Shown here: positions 1 through 7,168 of the stretch, piece after piece
Numbering within the stretch: position 1 is the stretch's first letter
How the letters are laid out: each line of letters opens with the position of its first letter
Source: an uncultured Oscillospiraceae bacterium
GTDB lineage: Bacteria; Bacillota; Clostridia; Oscillospirales; Acutalibacteraceae
Length of the DNA stretch: 15,771 bases
Assembly: GCA_902478605.1 (NCBI GenBank)
Contig: CABSLQ010000065.1
Location: 1-15,771 of the forward strand
Direction of reading: 5' to 3'
The notes under the pieces: generated by a model
Told to the model about the DNA's origin: nothing
What the model saw: the letters and a program-made list of their open reading frames with translations, nothing else
Databases searched by the model: none
Program-made: the position numbers and the translations under genes

Positions 1-1
1 T

Positions 2-55
2 ACCAGCGTGCAATATTGCGGGTTCCTGTGCGGCACCGCGTATATGACGCCGTAA
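2..55 (+). CDS. 3' end of an upstream (phage) gene, partial
   Basis: Frame 2 is open from the window edge and ends at TAA (53-55), reading TSVQYCGFLCGTAYMTP. The stop lies 20 bp before the start of the endolysin gene, with the endolysin ribosome binding site in between, which is the spacing expected of an operon. By position it would be the last structural, tail or host-recognition gene before the lysis module. Only 17 residues are visible, so no family can be named; another frame is also open here. Confidence 0.4.
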   Translation, partial: TSVQYCGFLCGTAYMTP

Positions 56-75
56 ACCAAAAAGGAGGAAATCAT

Positions 76-942
76 ATGGTCAAGACGTATTCGCTTGAGA
101 AGGACGGGGCAGCAAAGCTGTCGGAGCACTTCCGGGTGCGGGAGTTTGCTGAGGAGGGCACCGACCGGGTGCTGATTGACGAGGAGCTGGTGGAGCGGCT
201 GGAGGCGCTGCGGGAGCGGCTGGACTGCACGAAAATCATCATCACCTGCGGCTTCCGCACCGACAGCACCACCAGCCAGCACGCCAAGGGCAAGGCGGCG
301 GACGTGAATTGCTGGCATAAGGAAAACGGCAAGGAGGTGCGCTACCAGGGAAAAGAGATTCTGCTGGCGGCGGAGGACGTGGGCTTCCGGGGCATCGGGT
401 GGATCCCCGGCAGCGCGCAGAGCCGGGCGGCGGTGCACCTGGACACACGGGAGAATACATACTTCTTCGATGAGGCCAACGGCAACCGCAGCATCGGGGA
501 CAGCTGGTACACCTTTTTCGGGCTGGCCAGGCCGGGCGCGCCGACGGGCAACCCGTATGCAGAACCCACGGCGCTGCTGCGTTCCGGCAGCCGGGGCGAC
601 GGAGTGAAATGGGTGCAGTGGGAGCTGGAACGGCGGGGATACGATCTCGGTTCCGGCGGCGTGGACGGTATCTTCGGGGACAAGACGGACGCCGGGGTGC
701 GGGCGGTGCAGACCGCGGCCGGCATCAAAGTGGACGGCATCGTGGGCCCCGACACCCGCGGGGCGCTGCAGGACGATGAGGGCCCGCATACGGCGCGCAC
801 GTATACGGTGGTATCTGGTGATTCCCTGTCCCGCATCGGCAGCCGGCTGGGCGTGCCGTGGCGGAAGATCGCCGAGGCCAACGGCATCGCCGACCCGTGG
901 ATTATCCACCCCGGCCAGGTGCTGGTGATACCGGAGGGCTGA
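76..942 (+). CDS. phage endolysin: M15 peptidase + peptidoglycan-binding + LysM
   Basis: Predicted peptidoglycan hydrolase of 288 aa. Residues about 15-148 match the Peptidase_M15_3 type of zinc D-Ala-D-Ala carboxypeptidase/endopeptidase, with the motif SQHAKGKAAD giving ligands His69 and Asp76, and AVHLD giving His121. Residues about 166-232 are a PG_binding_1 domain (LRSGSRGDGVKWVQ, VDGIFGDKTDAGVRAVQ). Residues about 241-286 are a LysM repeat (YTVVSGDSLSRIG to HPGQVLVIP). The start at 76 is chosen because AAAGGAGG lies just upstream; a TTG at 16 in the same frame has no such site. There is no signal peptide, so export would rely on the holin-like gene downstream. A membrane-anchored coiled-coil gene follows after one base. 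A host cell-wall enzyme with this architecture is possible, but the neighbours favour a prophage lysis gene. Confidence 0.93.
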   Translation: MVKTYSLEKDGAAKLSEHFRVREFAEEGTDRVLIDEELVERLEALRERLDCTKIIITCGFRTDSTTSQHAKGKAADVNCWHKENGKEVRYQGKEILLAAEDVGFRGIGWIPGSAQSRAAVHLDTRENTYFFDEANGNRSIGDSWYTFFGLARPGAPTGNPYAEPTALLRSGSRGDGVKWVQWELERRGYDLGSGGVDGIFGDKTDAGVRAVQTAAGIKVDGIVGPDTRGALQDDEGPHTARTYTVVSGDSLSRIGSRLGVPWRKIAEANGIADPWIIHPGQVLVIPEG

Positions 943-943
943 G

Positions 944-1168
944 ATGGAGACGGAAATCATTGTGGCGCTGATTGCGCTGGCGGGTACGGTGCTGGGAAGC
1001 GGCGGTGGGGTGCTGGTGTCCTCCAAGCTGACGGCCTACCGGCTGCAGCAGCTGGAAAAGCGGGTGGCGGAGCACAACCAATACGCCCGCCGCATGCCGG
1101 TGGTGGAGGAGCAAATCAAGGTGATCAACCACCGGGTGGCGGATTTGGAAAGTCTGCATAAACAATAA
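944..1168 (+). CDS. small phage membrane protein, N-terminal TM helix + coiled coil
   Basis: 74 aa. Residues about 4-26 form one hydrophobic helix (IIVALIALAGTVLGSGGGVL). The rest is a charged heptad-like coil (LQQLEKRVAEHNQYARR, VEEQIKVINHRVADLESLH). The start overlaps the end of the endolysin gene closely (TGAG ATG). Proteins with a membrane helix plus a short coiled coil are common next to endolysins in Firmicute prophages, and are often labelled XhlA-like or left hypothetical. A role as accessory lysis protein or holin partner is inferred from context; the topology (helix first) is the reverse of classical XhlA. The stop codon TAA overlaps the ribosome binding site of the next gene. Confidence 0.82.
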   Translation: METEIIVALIALAGTVLGSGGGVLVSSKLTAYRLQQLEKRVAEHNQYARRMPVVEEQIKVINHRVADLESLHKQ

Positions 1169-1181
1169 GGAGGACAACACT

Positions 1182-1502
1182 ATGCAAGGGATTATACTGG
1201 TTATCGCGCTGGCGGTCATCGTGGAAGCGGTAGTGGAATACGCCAAGAGCATCGCCAAGATGTTCACCGCCGGCGAGGTCAAGACGGGCATCACCCAGCT
1301 GTGCGCGATTGCGGTCGCCATCGGGCTGTGCCTGGCGACGGGGGCGGATCTGTTCGCGGCGCTGGGGCTGGACTTCGGCGTGCCCGGCATCGGCGCGGCG
1401 CTCACCGGCCTGTTTGCCAGCCGCGGCGCCAATTACGTGAGTGATATCGTCGGCAAGCTGCAGGCGGCCGGGAATCGTTCGTCTGCGAACGACAATAAGT
1501 AA
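1182..1502 (+). CDS. holin-like phage membrane protein
   Basis: 106 aa. One hydrophobic segment lies at residues about 3-20 (GIILVIALAVIVEAVVEYA) and a second at about 38-65 (ITQLCAIAVAIGLCLATGADLF). A third, weaker amphipathic stretch (GIGAALTGLFASRGANYVSDIVG) follows, and the tail is short and polar (NRSSANDNK). This is the usual build of a small phage holin, a pore-former that lets the endolysin reach the wall. AAGGAGG (1167-1173) lies 8 bases before the ATG. It is the last gene of the + strand phage block; a strong terminator follows 11 bases after the stop. The holin call rests on topology and position, not on a diagnostic motif. Confidence 0.8.
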   Translation: MQGIILVIALAVIVEAVVEYAKSIAKMFTAGEVKTGITQLCAIAVAIGLCLATGADLFAALGLDFGVPGIGAALTGLFASRGANYVSDIVGKLQAAGNRSSANDNK

Positions 1503-1513
1503 ATACATAAGCA

Positions 1514-1553
1514 AAGCCGGGCGGGGATCACTCCTCGTCCGGCTTTTTCTTTT
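1514..1553 (+). terminator. Rho-independent terminator of the phage lysis block
   Basis: A 14-bp stem (1514-1527 with 1532-1545, two G-T wobbles) has a TCAC loop and is followed by a T-rich run, CTTTTTCTTTT. It lies directly after the holin-like gene and ends the + strand transcript before the tRNA region. Confidence 0.92.
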
Positions 1554-1567
1554 GCGCATAAGTTTTT

Positions 1568-1589
1568 AAAAAGTAGTCAAAAAGTAGTC
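1568..1589. repeat. two perfect 11-bp tandem repeats, possible integrase arm sites
   Basis: AAAAAGTAGTC occurs twice without a gap (1568-1578, 1579-1589) and is followed by a further AAAA. The 11-bp period, about one helical turn, would place both copies on the same face of the DNA. They lie about 70 bp outside the 3' end of tRNA-Lys, on the phage side. Short direct repeats of this kind are known as arm-type sites for phage tyrosine integrases; that role is inferred here. Confidence 0.6.
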
Positions 1590-1605
1590 AAAACGGATTT
1601 TTGAG

Positions 1606-1656
1606 AAAAAGAAAACCACATGATACAGCCGAAAAATGGCCATTTCATGCGGTTTT
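1606..1656 (-). terminator. terminator of tRNA-Lys
   Basis: On the - strand, immediately after the tRNA CCA end, a 12-bp stem with one G-T pair (1656-1645 with 1623-1612) is followed by TTTTCTTTTTC. The 21-base loop contains a perfect 12-bp palindrome AAATGGCCATTT (1634-1645), which partly overlaps the stem. The stem plus T tract on the tRNA strand makes an intrinsic terminator likely. Confidence 0.6.
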
Positions 1657-1659
1657 TCA

Positions 1660-1735
1660 TGGTGATCCATCGGAGATTCGAACTCCGGACACCCTGATTA
1701 AAAGTCAGGTGCTCTGCCAGCTGAGCTAATGGATC
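1660..1735 (-). tRNA. trnK: tRNA-Lys (anticodon TTT)
   Basis: A complete cloverleaf can be read on the - strand. The 7-bp acceptor stem GATCCAT/ATGGATC occupies 1735-1729 and 1670-1664. The D-arm contains TAGCTCAGCTGGCAGAGC. The anticodon stem CCTGA/TCAGG holds the loop CTTTTAA, giving anticodon TTT, and the T-arm has GGAGTTCGAATCTCC. The discriminator base is A (1663) and CCA is encoded (1662-1660). Total length is 76 nt. Its 3' end points at the phage lysis genes, the usual orientation when a prophage has integrated in the 3' end of a tRNA gene. It has its own promoter upstream and lies on the same strand as the carA-carB::dapF-dapL operon. Confidence 0.97.
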
Positions 1736-1772
1736 GCAACAAACGGTTCGCCCTTCCAGAAGGCGCTTGACT

Positions 1773-1801
1773 ATTATACCCAACCCGACCCGAAAAGTCA
1801 A
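1773..1801 (-). promoter_or_regulatory. sigma-A promoter of tRNA-Lys
   Basis: On the - strand, TTGACT (1801-1796) and TATAAT (1778-1773) are separated by 17 bp, which is near-perfect consensus. It lies about 38 bp upstream of the mature tRNA 5' end. An 8-bp inverted repeat, GCTTGACT (1765-1772) and AGTCAAGC (1796-1803), encloses the -10 box and includes the -35 box. Confidence 0.87.
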
Positions 1802-1827
1802 GCATCTTGCTGGAATTTTCTTGTTTT

Positions 1828-1868
1828 GCCGCCGGGCGGCTTCCTCCCGCCGTTTTTCCGGCGGGAGG
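1828..1868 (-). terminator. tandem hairpins after dapL, terminator-like
   Basis: A 10-bp stem CCTCCCGCCG/CGGCGGGAGG (1843-1852 with 1859-1868) and a second GC-rich palindrome, GCCGCCGGGCGGC (1828-1840), lie 10 to 50 bp downstream of the dapL stop. Neither has a clear T tract on the dapL strand (AAAACAAGAAAA follows), so termination may be incomplete and some transcripts may run into tRNA-Lys. Confidence 0.4.
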
Positions 1869-1878
1869 TTTGCTCTTC

Positions 1879-3060
1879 TCAGCGGTATAAGGCCGTCAGG
1901 CGGCGAACCGCTTCCTGTGTGTTTTCATGATTGCCGAAAGCGGTGAGGCGGAAAAAGCCCTCGCCGTTTTTCCCAAAGCCGGCGCCCGGCGTTCCCACCA
2001 CATGCGCCTGCTCGAGCAGCTTGTCAAAAAACGCCCAGGAATCCAGGCCGTCGGGACACTTCATCCAAATGTAGGGGGAATTTTTGCCGCCCGTGTACCA
2101 CACGCCGAGCGAATCGAGCGCCTGTGCAATGACCCGCGCATTCTCCCGATAATAGGCGATATCGGCGTGGATCTGCGTCTGCCCTTCGGGCGAAAAGACA
2201 GCGGCCGCGCCGCGCTGGACAATATAGGGCACGCCGTTGAACTTGGTCGTCTGCCGGCGCAGCCACATCCGGTTCAGTTTGGCGCCGTTCGCCTCCAGTT
2301 CCATGGGCACCACCGTGTACCCGCAGCGCGTGCCGGTGAAACCCGCCGTCTTGGACAGGGAACAGAATTCGATGGCGCAGGTGCGCGCCCCTTCGATCTC
2401 GAAAATACTGCGGGGCAGCGCCGGCTCCTGCACAAACGCCTCGTACGCCGCATCGAACAGGATCACCGCCCCGTTCGCGTTGGCGTACTCCACCCATGCC
2501 TGCAGCCCGGCCCGGTCGTACACCGCGCCGGTCGGGTTGTTGGGCGAACACAGATAGATAATGTCGGCCTGCACCGTCTCATCGGGCAGCGGGAGAAACC
2601 CGTTGTCCGCATTGGCCTGCATATACCGGATGGGACGGCCGGCCATGACATTGGTGTCCACGTAGACGGGGTATACCGGGTCGGGCACCAGCACCGTGTT
2701 ATTCGCATCAAACAGATCGAGGATATTGCCCACGTCGCTCTTGGCGCCGTCGCTGATGAAAATCTCATCCTCCGCCAGCTTCACCCCGCGGGCGGCATAA
2801 TACCCCTGTACCGCCTGCCGCAGAAAATCATAACCCTGCTCCGGTCCGTAGCCGCGGAAGCTGGCCGCCTCTCCCATTTCGGCAACGGCGGCCTGCATGG
2901 CCTGCACCACCGCAGGGCACAGCGGACGGGTCACGTCGCCGATGCCCAGCCGGATAATCGATGCCTCCGGGTGCGCCTGGCCGAAGGCCGCCACCTTATG
3001 CGCGATGGTGGAAAACAGATAGCTGTCCTCCAGCTCCTGATAATGCATGTTCAGCTTCAT
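1879..3060 (-). CDS. dapL: LL-diaminopimelate aminotransferase
   Basis: PLP enzyme of 393 aa. It transfers the amino group of glutamate to tetrahydrodipicolinate, giving LL-diaminopimelate in one step on the way to lysine and peptidoglycan. Fold-type I aminotransferase motifs are present: LGIGDVTRPL at 38-47, FRGYGPEQG at 68-76, SPNNPTG (172-178), DAAYEAF (203-209) and the Schiff-base segment SLSKTAGFTGTR with Lys237. The N-terminus (HYQELEDSYLFSTIAHKV) is characteristic of DapL. The length is slightly short of the usual 400-410 aa but nothing essential is missing. The ATG at 3060 has AAGGAG about 9 bases upstream. It is the last gene of the carA operon, and its product is the substrate of the epimerase domain encoded just upstream. 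A strong hairpin precedes its ribosome binding site. Confidence 0.96.
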   Translation of the reverse strand: MKLNMHYQELEDSYLFSTIAHKVAAFGQAHPEASIIRLGIGDVTRPLCPAVVQAMQAAVAEMGEAASFRGYGPEQGYDFLRQAVQGYYAARGVKLAEDEIFISDGAKSDVGNILDLFDANNTVLVPDPVYPVYVDTNVMAGRPIRYMQANADNGFLPLPDETVQADIIYLCSPNNPTGAVYDRAGLQAWVEYANANGAVILFDAAYEAFVQEPALPRSIFEIEGARTCAIEFCSLSKTAGFTGTRCGYTVVPMELEANGAKLNRMWLRRQTTKFNGVPYIVQRGAAAVFSPEGQTQIHADIAYYRENARVIAQALDSLGVWYTGGKNSPYIWMKCPDGLDSWAFFDKLLEQAHVVGTPGAGFGKNGEGFFRLTAFGNHENTQEAVRRLTALYR

Positions 3061-3084
3061 ACGCCTGCTCCTTTCTCCTATAGG

Positions 3085-3130
3085 ACCGGCAAAGCCCGCA
3101 CGGGGTTGCCGCCGTGCGGGCTTTGCCGGT
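3085..3130 (-). promoter_or_regulatory. perfect 19-bp intercistronic hairpin between dapF and dapL
   Basis: The arms 3085-3103 and 3112-3130 are perfect inverted complements of 19 bp around an 8-base loop. The 5' arm on the mRNA begins with the last base of the dapF stop codon. The 3' arm ends about 5 bases before CTATAGGAGAAAGGAG, the dapL ribosome binding region. There is no T tract on either strand, so it is not a classical terminator. It could damp read-through into dapL, stabilise the upstream mRNA, or mark a processing site. Confidence 0.7.
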
Positions 3131-3966
3131 TAAATCTCGATAACGCCCTCGTAAACCGTCTCGGCGCTGCCGGTCAGGTAAACCGTGTCGTCGGTGTAAT
3201 TGATGACCAGATCGCCGCCGCGCAGCTTGACGGTGATGTCCTCGCCCTTGGCGCAGAAGCCGTTTTCCACCGCCGCGACAGCCGCCGCGCATGCGCCCGT
3301 ACCGCAGGCCCAGGTTTCCCCGCTGCCCCGTTCCCACACGCGCATTTTCAGGGTGTTTTTGTCGATGACCTTGATAAACTCGGTATTCACCCGCTCGGGG
3401 AACGCCTCGTGATGCTCAAACAACGGCCCCACCGTCTCCAGTGCGATGGAATCGGGATTGCAGAACACCACGGCGTGCGGATTGCCCATCGAAACGCAGG
3501 TGACGCGGTAGTCCTGACCGCCCACCGTCAAGGGCTGATCGATGGCCGTCTTTCCTTCAAAGAGGGCCGGGATTTTCGCCGTATCCAGCTCCGCACGGCC
3601 CATATCCACCCGCGCCAGCTGCACTTCGCCGCCTACCTTGATGAGCTCCACTGTCTTGACGCCGCTGAGGGTGTCGATGGTCATGGTCATCTTGTTCACG
3701 ATGCCCTTGTCGTACAGGTATTTCGCGACGCAGCGGATGGCATTGCCGCACATTTTGCCCTCACTGCCGTCCTGGTTAAACATGCGCATGCGGGCATCCG
3801 CCTTATCGGACGGGCAGATGAGCACCACGCCGTCGCCGCCGATGCTCAGATGCCGATCGGACAGCCGTACGCTCAGCCCCTCCGGGTTGTCGATCTTCTG
3901 GTCGAGGCAGTTGAAGTAGATATAATCGTTGCCGCACCCTTGCATCTTGCTGAAGGCCAGCTTCAT
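3130..3966 (-). other. dapF: diaminopimelate epimerase domain (DapF) of the fusion
   Basis: This is the C-terminal 278 residues of the fused protein, the normal length of a free DapF. The enzyme converts LL- to meso-diaminopimelate without a cofactor, using two cysteines. The opening KLAFSKMQGCGNDYIYF is the standard DapF start. GGDGVVLI, FNQDGSEGKMCGNAIRC, MGNPHAVVF, ERGSGETWACGTGAC and the final LTGSAETVYEGVI are all present. The Met codon at 3966-3964 would be the natural start of a free enzyme, but only GAGAAG lies directly before it (no spacing) and GGTGG lies farther back, so independent initiation looks weak. The gene that makes its substrate, dapL, follows downstream. Confidence 0.9.
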
Positions 3967-6900
3967 CTTCTCGGTGCGCATGTGGTTGATATCCACCAGC
4001 TCCGTGCTGCCCAGCGAGTACCGGCTGCGCAGGCTGTCGGCGAGCGCGTTGGCCGTGTCGATGGAGGTCAGGCAGGGAATGCTGCGTTCCACCGCCTTGC
4101 GGCGGATCTTGACGCAGTCGCGCGTCGGAATGCGTCCCTTGGAGGAGGTGGAGACGATGTAATCCACCCGCCCGCTCTCGAGCAGGGTGATCGGGTTGTT
4201 GTCCGATTCATGGATCTTCTCGATAACGGTCACGGGCATACCGCTGTCACGGATAACCGCCGCCGTGCCCTTGGTGGCATACAGCGTGAAGCCCAGGTCG
4301 TAGTATTTCTTCGCCGTATCCGCGATCTCGTTCTTATCTGAGTTGCGTACCGTGAAGAAGACACCGCCCGTTTTCTTCATGCGGTAGCCCGCCGCCACCA
4401 GGCCCTTATACAGCGCCTCATCCATCGTGTTGGCCAGGCCGAGCACCTCGCCGGTCGATTTCATCTCAGGACCGAGGTGGGTATCCACGTTGGTCAGCTT
4501 TTCAAAGGAGAAGACGGGCACCTTAACCGCCACATAGGGCGAGGTCTTGTACAGTCCCGTGCCGTAGCCCATATCCGCGAGCTTTTCGCCCAGCATGGCG
4601 CGGGTGGCCAGATCCACCATCGGCACGCCGGTCACCTTGCTGATATACGGAATGGTGCGGGAGGAACGCGGGTTGACCTCAATGACGTACAGCTCATTAT
4701 GATAAATCAGGTACTGGATATTCACCAGGCCCTTGGTTTTCAGCGACACGGCCAGCGCCTTGGAGCAGCGGACGATCTTCTCGATCATCTCGTCGCGGAT
4801 ATTCCATGCGGGATACACCGCGATGGAGTCACCCGAGTGAATGCCGGTGCGCTCGATATGCTCCATAATACCGGGAATCAGGATATCCTCGCCGTCGCAG
4901 ATGGCGTCGATCTCCAGCTCCTTGCCCATCAGGTACTTGTCGATGAGCACGGGATTTTCAATGCCCTGTTCGAGAATAATGGCCATGTACTCGCGTACGT
5001 CTTCCTCGTTGAAGGCGATGATCATATTCTGCCCGCCGAGCACGTAGGAGGGACGCAGCAGCACCGGATACCCGATTTTTTCCGCCACGGCGAGCGCTTC
5101 CTCCGTAGTCATGACGGTGAAGCCCTGGGGCCGGGCGATATGCAGTTCCTCCAGCAGCTCGTCGAACCGTTCGCGGTCCTCCGCCATATCGATGCTGTCG
5201 GCCGAGGTGCCCAGGATGTTGACCCCGGCGTCGGACAGGGCTTTGGTCAGCTTGATGGCCGTCTGGCCGCCAAAGGCGACCACCACGCCGAAGGGCTTCT
5301 CCGTTTCGATGACGCTCATCACATCTTCCGGCGTCAGCGGCTCAAAATACAGGCGGTCGGCGGTGTCGAAATCGGTGGAAACCGTCTCGGGGTTGTTGTT
5401 GACGATAACCACCTCGTAGCCCGCTTCCTTGAGCGCCCACACACAGTGGACCGAGGCATAGTCGAACTCGATGCCCTGGCCGATGCGGATGGGGCCGGAT
5501 CCGAAGACGATGACCGTCTTTTTGTCGCTGCCGCGCTGGGCGATGAACTCCGCCGCCTCGTTCTCCTCGTCAAAGGAGGAGTAGAAATACGGGGTCTCGG
5601 CCGCGAATTCCGCCGCGCAGGTATCCACCATCTTATAGGAGGCATACCGCTTGTGCGGAATGGTCTGGCCCGACAGGCGCTCGATAAGCTTGTCGGGATA
5701 GCCCATCTTCTTCGCCCGCAGATACAGCGCGTCGTCCAGCGTCTCGCTTGCCAGCGTGCGGTCCATCTCGACGAGCTTCAGCAGCTTGCACAGGAACCAC
5801 TTGTCAATCTTGGTGATGTCAAAGATCTCGGCGGGGGTCACGCCGCGCTTGAGTGCCTCATACAGCACGAACAGCCGCTCGTCGTCCTGCACCCAGAGCT
5901 TTTCGCGGATCTGCTCGTCCGACAGTTCGGCGAGATGCGGGGTGTTCAGGCTGTCGTGGGATATCTCCGCCCCGCGCACCGCCTTCATGATGGCCTCTTC
6001 GAAGGACTGACCAATGGCCATGACCTCGCCCGTGGCCTTCATCTGGGTGCCGAGGGTGCGCTTGGCGTACACAAATTTGTCAAAGGGCCACTTGGGCAGC
6101 TTAACCACCAGATAGTCGATGGTCGGCTCAAAGCAGGCATAGGTGGTGCCGGTGACCGCATTCTTGATTTCGTCGAGGGTGTAGCCGATGGCGATTTTGG
6201 CCGCCACCTTGGCGATGGGGTAGCCCGTCGCCTTGGACGCGAGGGCGGAGGAACGGGACACGCGGGGATTGACCTCGATGACCGCGTACTCAAAGCTGTC
6301 GGGGTGCAGCGCAAACTGGCAGTTGCAGCCGCCCTCCACACCGAGGGCCTGTACAATGTCCAGCGCCGCGGAACGCAGCATCTGGTATTCCTTGTCGGAC
6401 AGGGTGACGCAGGGGGCGACGACGATGCTGTCGCCCGTATGCACGCCCACGGGGTCGAAGTTTTCCATCGAGCAGATGGTGATGGCGTTGCCCTTGCTGT
6501 CCCGCATGACCTCGAACTCGATTTCCTTCCAGCCCGCAATGCACTTTTCCACCAGGATCTGATGGATGGGCGACATGCGCAGGCCATTCATTGCAATCTC
6601 ATGCAGTTCTTCCGGCGTGGCGGCGATGCCGCCGCCCGTACCGCCCAGGGTGAAGGCAGGGCGCACGATGACCGGATAGCCGATCTCCTCCGCAAAATCC
6701 AGCGCCGCCTGCAGATCGGTCACGACCCGCGAAGGAATGCACGGCTGCCCGATGGATTCCATGGTGTCCTTGAACATCTGGCGGTCCTCCGCCTTGTCGA
6801 TGGTGGCGGGATCGGCGCCGAGCAGGCGCACGCCGTGGCTCTCAAGGAAGCCCTCCTTGGCCAGCTGCATGGACAGGGTCAGACCGGTCTGACCGCCCAG

Positions 6901-7167
6901 GGTGGACAGCAGACTGTCCGGCTTTTCCTTTTCGATGATGCGCTTGACCGTTTCGACGGTCAGCGGCTCGATGTAGATATGATCGGCCATCGCGTTGTCG
7001 GTCATGATGGTGGCCGGATTGGAGTTGACCAGCACCACCTCGAGCCCTTCCGCCTTAAGCGCGCGGCACGCCTGGGTACCGGCGTAGTCAAACTCGGCCG
7101 CCTGGCCGATGACGATGGGGCCCGATCCGATGACCATGACCTTGTGAAGATTGGGATTCAGCGGCAT
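3130..7167 (-). CDS. carB-dapF: fusion: carbamoyl-phosphate synthase large subunit + diaminopimelate epimerase
   Basis: A single 1345-aa frame. Residues 1-1064 are a full CarB, which makes carbamoyl phosphate from bicarbonate, ammonia delivered by CarA, and 2 ATP. The first ATP-grasp half starts VMVIGSGPIVIGQAAEFDYAG (10-30) and has the loop AFTLGGTGGGIA (171-182) and VIEVNPRVSRSSALASK (296-312). The oligomerisation region follows. The second half repeats the pattern: VIVFGSGPIRIGQGIEFDY (552-570), SYVLGGQNM (707-715) and VIEVNPRSSRT (828-838). An MGS-like allosteric domain lies at about 930-1060, with LYATKGTAAVI at 962-972. From residue 1068 a complete DapF begins, with both catalytic cysteines: Cys1140 in GKMCGN and Cys1288 in ACGTGAC. 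Between CarB and DapF there are only about four residues (TEK before the internal Met) and no stop codon. The ATG at 7167 follows AAGGAG and sits one base after the carA stop. The fusion could be real or the product of a lost stop codon; both halves look intact. Confidence 0.95.
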   Translation of the reverse strand: MPLNPNLHKVMVIGSGPIVIGQAAEFDYAGTQACRALKAEGLEVVLVNSNPATIMTDNAMADHIYIEPLTVETVKRIIEKEKPDSLLSTLGGQTGLTLSMQLAKEGFLESHGVRLLGADPATIDKAEDRQMFKDTMESIGQPCIPSRVVTDLQAALDFAEEIGYPVIVRPAFTLGGTGGGIAATPEELHEIAMNGLRMSPIHQILVEKCIAGWKEIEFEVMRDSKGNAITICSMENFDPVGVHTGDSIVVAPCVTLSDKEYQMLRSAALDIVQALGVEGGCNCQFALHPDSFEYAVIEVNPRVSRSSALASKATGYPIAKVAAKIAIGYTLDEIKNAVTGTTYACFEPTIDYLVVKLPKWPFDKFVYAKRTLGTQMKATGEVMAIGQSFEEAIMKAVRGAEISHDSLNTPHLAELSDEQIREKLWVQDDERLFVLYEALKRGVTPAEIFDITKIDKWFLCKLLKLVEMDRTLASETLDDALYLRAKKMGYPDKLIERLSGQTIPHKRYASYKMVDTCAAEFAAETPYFYSSFDEENEAAEFIAQRGSDKKTVIVFGSGPIRIGQGIEFDYASVHCVWALKEAGYEVVIVNNNPETVSTDFDTADRLYFEPLTPEDVMSVIETEKPFGVVVAFGGQTAIKLTKALSDAGVNILGTSADSIDMAEDRERFDELLEELHIARPQGFTVMTTEEALAVAEKIGYPVLLRPSYVLGGQNMIIAFNEEDVREYMAIILEQGIENPVLIDKYLMGKELEIDAICDGEDILIPGIMEHIERTGIHSGDSIAVYPAWNIRDEMIEKIVRCSKALAVSLKTKGLVNIQYLIYHNELYVIEVNPRSSRTIPYISKVTGVPMVDLATRAMLGEKLADMGYGTGLYKTSPYVAVKVPVFSFEKLTNVDTHLGPEMKSTGEVLGLANTMDEALYKGLVAAGYRMKKTGGVFFTVRNSDKNEIADTAKKYYDLGFTLYATKGTAAVIRDSGMPVTVIEKIHESDNNPITLLESGRVDYIVSTSSKGRIPTRDCVKIRRKAVERSIPCLTSIDTANALADSLRSRYSLGSTELVDINHMRTEKMKLAFSKMQGCGNDYIYFNCLDQKIDNPEGLSVRLSDRHLSIGGDGVVLICPSDKADARMRMFNQDGSEGKMCGNAIRCVAKYLYDKGIVNKMTMTIDTLSGVKTVELIKVGGEVQLARVDMGRAELDTAKIPALFEGKTAIDQPLTVGGQDYRVTCVSMGNPHAVVFCNPDSIALETVGPLFEHHEAFPERVNTEFIKVIDKNTLKMRVWERGSGETWACGTGACAAAVAAVENGFCAKGEDITVKLRGGDLVINYTDDTVYLTGSAETVYEGVIEI

Positions 7168-7168
7168 A

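Noticed and set aside
16..75. Upstream TTG start for the endolysin
   Set aside because: No ribosome binding site, while ATG 76 follows AAAGGAGG at good distance.
1927..4341. 804-codon + strand frame antisense to dapL and dapF
   Set aside because: It runs across three genuine features, including the 19-bp hairpin, and has no ribosome binding site or domain; a shadow frame.
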